Below, piece by piece: positions 61,667 through 64,000 of a stretch of DNA of 64,000 bases (positions are counted from its first letter, which is position 1; each line of letters begins with the position of its first letter). Both the position numbers and the translations under genes were made by a program. Under the pieces are notes generated by a model. The model worked only from the letters and a program-made list of their open reading frames with translations, did not search any database and had not been told where the DNA came from. Origin of the DNA: Bacteroidota bacterium (GTDB taxonomy: Bacteria > Bacteroidota > Bacteroidia > Chitinophagales > Chitinophagaceae); assembly GCA_018267615.1 (NCBI GenBank), contig JAFDYD010000004.1:329412-393411 (forward strand), in the 5' to 3' direction.

Positions 61667-62125
61667 TCGGTCCCCGAGGAGTCACCGCCACACGCATTCG
61701 CACCTCGATGTTGTTAACGCGGGACTCCTCGGTCTACGATCAACCATACTGTTAGTAAGATTGAAGTCAACGGGTTCCACATAATTTCTCACATGATATA
61801 TTCCCAACTTTTTAGAAAATCTCGATCGCTACTTCTTTAATAGAAATAAAATTTATACTCTCCGACCGAGGAGTCCCGCAATTACAGCCCGAGAATTCGA
61901 AATCCGTATGGCGGTGACTCCTCGGTGACAAAAATATATTTCAAAAGAACTCACAATCATTGACCGAGGAGTCTCGAAATTCCAACGTGCGAATTCGAAA
62001 TCTGTATGGGCGGTAACTTCTCAGTGATAAAGGAAGATTTTAATTTACGATTAATCTTTATCTTGAGAGGTATGACTTCCGAAAATATTATGACAAAAGC
62101 AGCGGGTATGTTTTTTATCCGCTCT
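61667..62125. repeat. Tandem duplication, copy B (includes DoxX start)
   Basis: Second copy of the ~450-bp unit. Holds units L2 (61667-61734), R2 (61864-61929) and a degenerate one (61962-62028), and runs into the intact DoxX coding sequence (ATG 62090). Confidence 0.75.
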
Positions 62126-62497
62126 TTGCTGGCCATTATTTTTTTGATGCAGGGTTATGGAAAGATATTCAGTATTGGCATAGCCAAAGTGTACGACATG
62201 TTTTTCAAATCCTTCGAAACAAGTTTTCTTCCCAAATGGTTAATCGTTTCGACGGCTTATTACACTTCCTATTCGGAATTCATTTGCGGAATATTATTAT
62301 TAGCTGGTTTGTTCCAAAAATTTGCCATGTATTTTTTAGCCGTGGATTTATTAATAGTTTCTTTTGGCCACGGATTGATGGAACCTATCTGGGATTTAAG
62401 TCACGTAATGCCAAGAGCCATTTTGCTGGCGGCATTGTTTTTATTACCCAGGAATTGGGATACATGGAGTATTGATTCATTTATTCAAAACCGATAA
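62090..62497 (+). CDS. DoxX-family membrane protein
   Basis: 135 aa from ATG 62090 (MTKAAGMFFIRSLLAII); ATG 62072 is another choice. Four membrane segments: FFIRSLLAIIFLMQGYG, SEFICGILLLAGLFQKFAMY, FLAVDLLIVSFGHGL, and AILLAALFLLP. DoxX fold with GYGKIF and conserved Gly near helix 1. Possibly a thiol or quinone-related membrane oxidoreductase subunit. Its 5' end was copied in the duplicated 61.2-61.7 kb unit. Confidence 0.85.
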   Translation: MTKAAGMFFIRSLLAIIFLMQGYGKIFSIGIAKVYDMFFKSFETSFLPKWLIVSTAYYTSYSEFICGILLLAGLFQKFAMYFLAVDLLIVSFGHGLMEPIWDLSHVMPRAILLAALFLLPRNWDTWSIDSFIQNR

Positions 62498-62521
62498 AAA
62501 TCGAAGTGAGGAATACAACGT

Positions 62522-63175
62522 ATGAAAACATTGCCTTTTCTTGTTTTCATTCTTATCTGCGGTTGCAAACCGACTTCCTATTTTCTGAGTCCCAATCAAG
62601 TGAGCCGGATGAAAGGAGTTCTGTTTTTTAGGAATGATGAAAAGATTGCGGGCGAAATCAATATTTCTTTTGAAGAAGACTTCAATACAGACTTTGACAC
62701 CAAACCAATTGTAAAGTTTATACGGGACGGAAAGAAAGAAGTAGAAAATATAAGTCTTAATGATATTGCAGGTTATGCAATCGGGTCTGATTTTTTTGCA
62801 CTCAAAAAAATCGATGTGTACTCGAATAATATACATAGGTTATTATTCGTAAAAAGACTTACAAATCCAAACTCAAAAATACAGCTCTATGAATTGTATG
62901 AGTCCGGAAGAGGCAATGCTACGGGAGAAACCAATTACTCTTATCACCTTTCTTTGCCCACATCTGGTTTTATGGAAACCATCAATAGCAGGAGCAACAG
63001 CTTGATGCCATTCTTCGATCAAAAAATGAGCGAGATAGTATCCGATTGCCCATCTCTTTCTAAAAAAATAAGAACAAGAGAAAAAGGATATTTTATACCA
63101 TTGGTAACACTTGATATCAAAAAACATCCCGAAGTTCTTCTGAAAATAATCAATGAATACAATAATTGTAAGTAA
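62522..63175 (+). CDS. Hypothetical lipoprotein
   Basis: 217 aa. Lipoprotein signal LPFLVFILICGCKPTSYF with Cys near residue 16. Mature part has a strand-rich segment (GVLFFRNDEKIAGEINISF, KPIVKFIRDGKKEVENISL) and a helical C terminus (KMSEIVSDCPSLSKKIRTRE, HPEVLLKIINEYNN). Not recognised. 24 bp after DoxX, likely co-transcribed. Unit L3 of the palindrome family follows its stop. Confidence 0.7.
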   Translation: MKTLPFLVFILICGCKPTSYFLSPNQVSRMKGVLFFRNDEKIAGEINISFEEDFNTDFDTKPIVKFIRDGKKEVENISLNDIAGYAIGSDFFALKKIDVYSNNIHRLLFVKRLTNPNSKIQLYELYESGRGNATGETNYSYHLSLPTSGFMETINSRSNSLMPFFDQKMSEIVSDCPSLSKKIRTREKGYFIPLVTLDIKKHPEVLLKIINEYNNCK

Positions 63176-63200
63176 TCACTATGGTGAGTTACTACTTTTC

Positions 63201-63266
63201 GTCACCGAGGAGTCACCGCCTCATGAACTCGCTCCTCCATGTTGCTTCTGCGGGACTCCTCGGTCA
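63201..63266. repeat. Palindromic unit L3
   Basis: GTCACCGAGGAGTCACCGCC ... GCGGGACTCCTCGGTC, 66 bp, same ends as L1 and L2 but different middle. Paired with R3 (63380-63446). Confidence 0.7.
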
Positions 63267-63379
63267 GCGATCAGCCATCCTAGTTAGAAAGAGTGATTTC
63301 ATCCAATGCCATATAATTCTTGGTCTATCTGAAATGATTAACAATACTTGTTTATTAAAAATCGAAATGCATAATCACT

Positions 63380-63446
63380 GACCGAGGAGTCCCGCAATTA
63401 CAACGTAGAAACTTCTAAATGCATATGGCGGTGACTCCTCGGTGAC
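63380..63446. repeat. Palindromic unit R3
   Basis: GACCGAGGAGTCCCGCAATT ... GGCGGTGACTCCTCGGTGAC. Ends nearly identical to R1 and R2. With L3 it forms a composite of about 245 bp without the tandem duplication. Confidence 0.7.
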
Positions 63447-63533
63447 AGAGCGCATTCACTTCACACGAAATAATCAATAATAATCGACTTCTTCTTTTTA
63501 ACTTTAAGCTACATTCATATTTGCCGATAGTAA

Positions 63534-64000
63534 ATGTCACAGTTTAGTTTCAATACAATCACTCCACATCCATTACTGGCGCCATACATTGCAAAATTAT
63601 GTGTGTTCGAAAGTAGTGGCCGTCTTCCTGCGCTGGATAAAAAACTGATTGTTCCAAATGCAAATTTCAAATTAACTTTTACTTGTCGCAATGGCATTGT
63701 AGCGCATGTGGCTGATAAACCTTTTATTCAAAATGAAAATGATTTGACATTATCTGGACTGATCGATTCGCCAGTTATGCTCGATCCACAGCATGATGTA
63801 CAGACGGGTACCATTGTCGTCGAATTTAATCCGCTTGGCGCTTATCGTTTTTTTCAGTTGTCGTATGCTGAAGTAAAAAATCAGATAGTGAATCTGTCGG
63901 ACCTTATTGGCAAGCGTGCGTCAGAAATTCAAATACAACTTGCAGATGCGAACGAGATGAATGAGAAATTACAACTACTGCAAAATTTTCTGATCAAACA
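63534..64000 (+). CDS. AraC-family regulator, N-terminal part (cut by window end)
   Basis: At least 155 codons, open to the window edge. Start ATG 63534 (MSQFSFNTITPHPLLAPYIA). The sequence has LTFTCRNGIVAHVADKPF and TGTIVVEFNPLGAYRFFQL, which match the N-terminal sensor domain (DUF6597-type) of Bacteroidota AraC regulators. The DNA-binding domain is outside the window, so the assignment rests on the N-terminal part only. Confidence 0.7.
   Translation, partial: MSQFSFNTITPHPLLAPYIAKLCVFESSGRLPALDKKLIVPNANFKLTFTCRNGIVAHVADKPFIQNENDLTLSGLIDSPVMLDPQHDVQTGTIVVEFNPLGAYRFFQLSYAEVKNQIVNLSDLIGKRASEIQIQLADANEMNEKLQLLQNFLIK

Noticed and set aside
61221..63446. CRISPR array from repeated GAGGAGTC units
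   Set aside because: Units are palindromic, of 66-70 bp with irregular spacing and variable middles, and no cas genes lie nearby.

Overview
The window looks like a chromosomal segment from a Bacteroidota bacterium, most likely a Chitinophagales/Chitinophagaceae relative. The evidence is the AT-rich sequence, promoters of the Bacteroidota type (TTTG plus TAnnTTTG), a bTHX ribosomal gene, a methionine synthase split into two genes, a DUF4286 protein, PadR/permease and FtsX-like efflux pairs, TlpA/DUF4369-like proteins and many long intergenic palindromes.

Region 1 (1-22.6 kb) is mostly core genome: tsf, pyrH, a coiled-coil membrane protein, pdxH, bTHX, HU, DUF4286, exonuclease III, a LOG-family protein, an outer-membrane-type protein, a split metH, recR, an Ig-like lipoprotein, a UvrD-type helicase/nuclease, three response regulators (NtrC type, REC-HPt, REC), a TPR protein and a VOC protein. 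Gaps between these genes hold several families of long palindromic repeats and decayed copies of the bTHX gene.

Region 2 (22.57-34.8 kb) is an integrative island in tRNA-Arg(CCU). A tyrosine recombinase lies just downstream of the tRNA, and an 18/19-nt copy of the tRNA 3' end and its flank recurs at 34738-34756. The cargo is an XRE regulator with a perfect operator, several unknown genes, a lone PD-(D/E)XK nuclease, a winged-helix/PD-(D/E)XK-like/HhH-like three-gene cassette, an excisionase-type HTH protein, a TonB-C protein, an alpha/beta hydrolase and a 1.3-kb gene-poor stretch with a strongly structured segment.

Region 3 (35.1-43.5 kb) is a defence cluster, bounded on the right by another exact 14-nt copy of the tRNA-end core at 43450-43463. 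On the minus strand it carries a CBASS operon: a CD-NTase ending in glycine, an E2-like protein with no E1 or Cap3, and a 597-aa effector that fuses a SAVED domain to a C-terminal region with an HExxH metalloprotease motif. Divergently transcribed is an operon of a sigma-70-like factor, a small protein, an ImmA/IrrE metallopeptidase, an Mrr-like nuclease and a TIR-like membrane protein. A second TIR protein with an N-terminal zinc-binding motif follows. A cyclic-nucleotide-activated protease next to a sigma factor recalls the CalpL/CalpT/CalpS logic of type III CRISPR, but here the cyclase is a CBASS enzyme. This is the best candidate for an undescribed system in the window.

Region 4 (43.8-64 kb) is ordinary chromosome again: HxlR, RidA, a tautomerase, two FtsX-type permeases (one behind PadR), a ketopantoate-reductase-like enzyme, a Tat-exported sugar isomerase-like protein, a YncE-like propeller, VanZ, a TlpA-like thioredoxin, a membrane-bound LuxR regulator, an MBL hydrolase, two AraC regulators (one cut by the window end), an SDR-like protein, DoxX and a lipoprotein. 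Around DoxX are repeated 67-bp palindromic units with GACCGAGGAGTC-type ends and a 450-bp tandem duplication that copied the 5' end of the DoxX gene.
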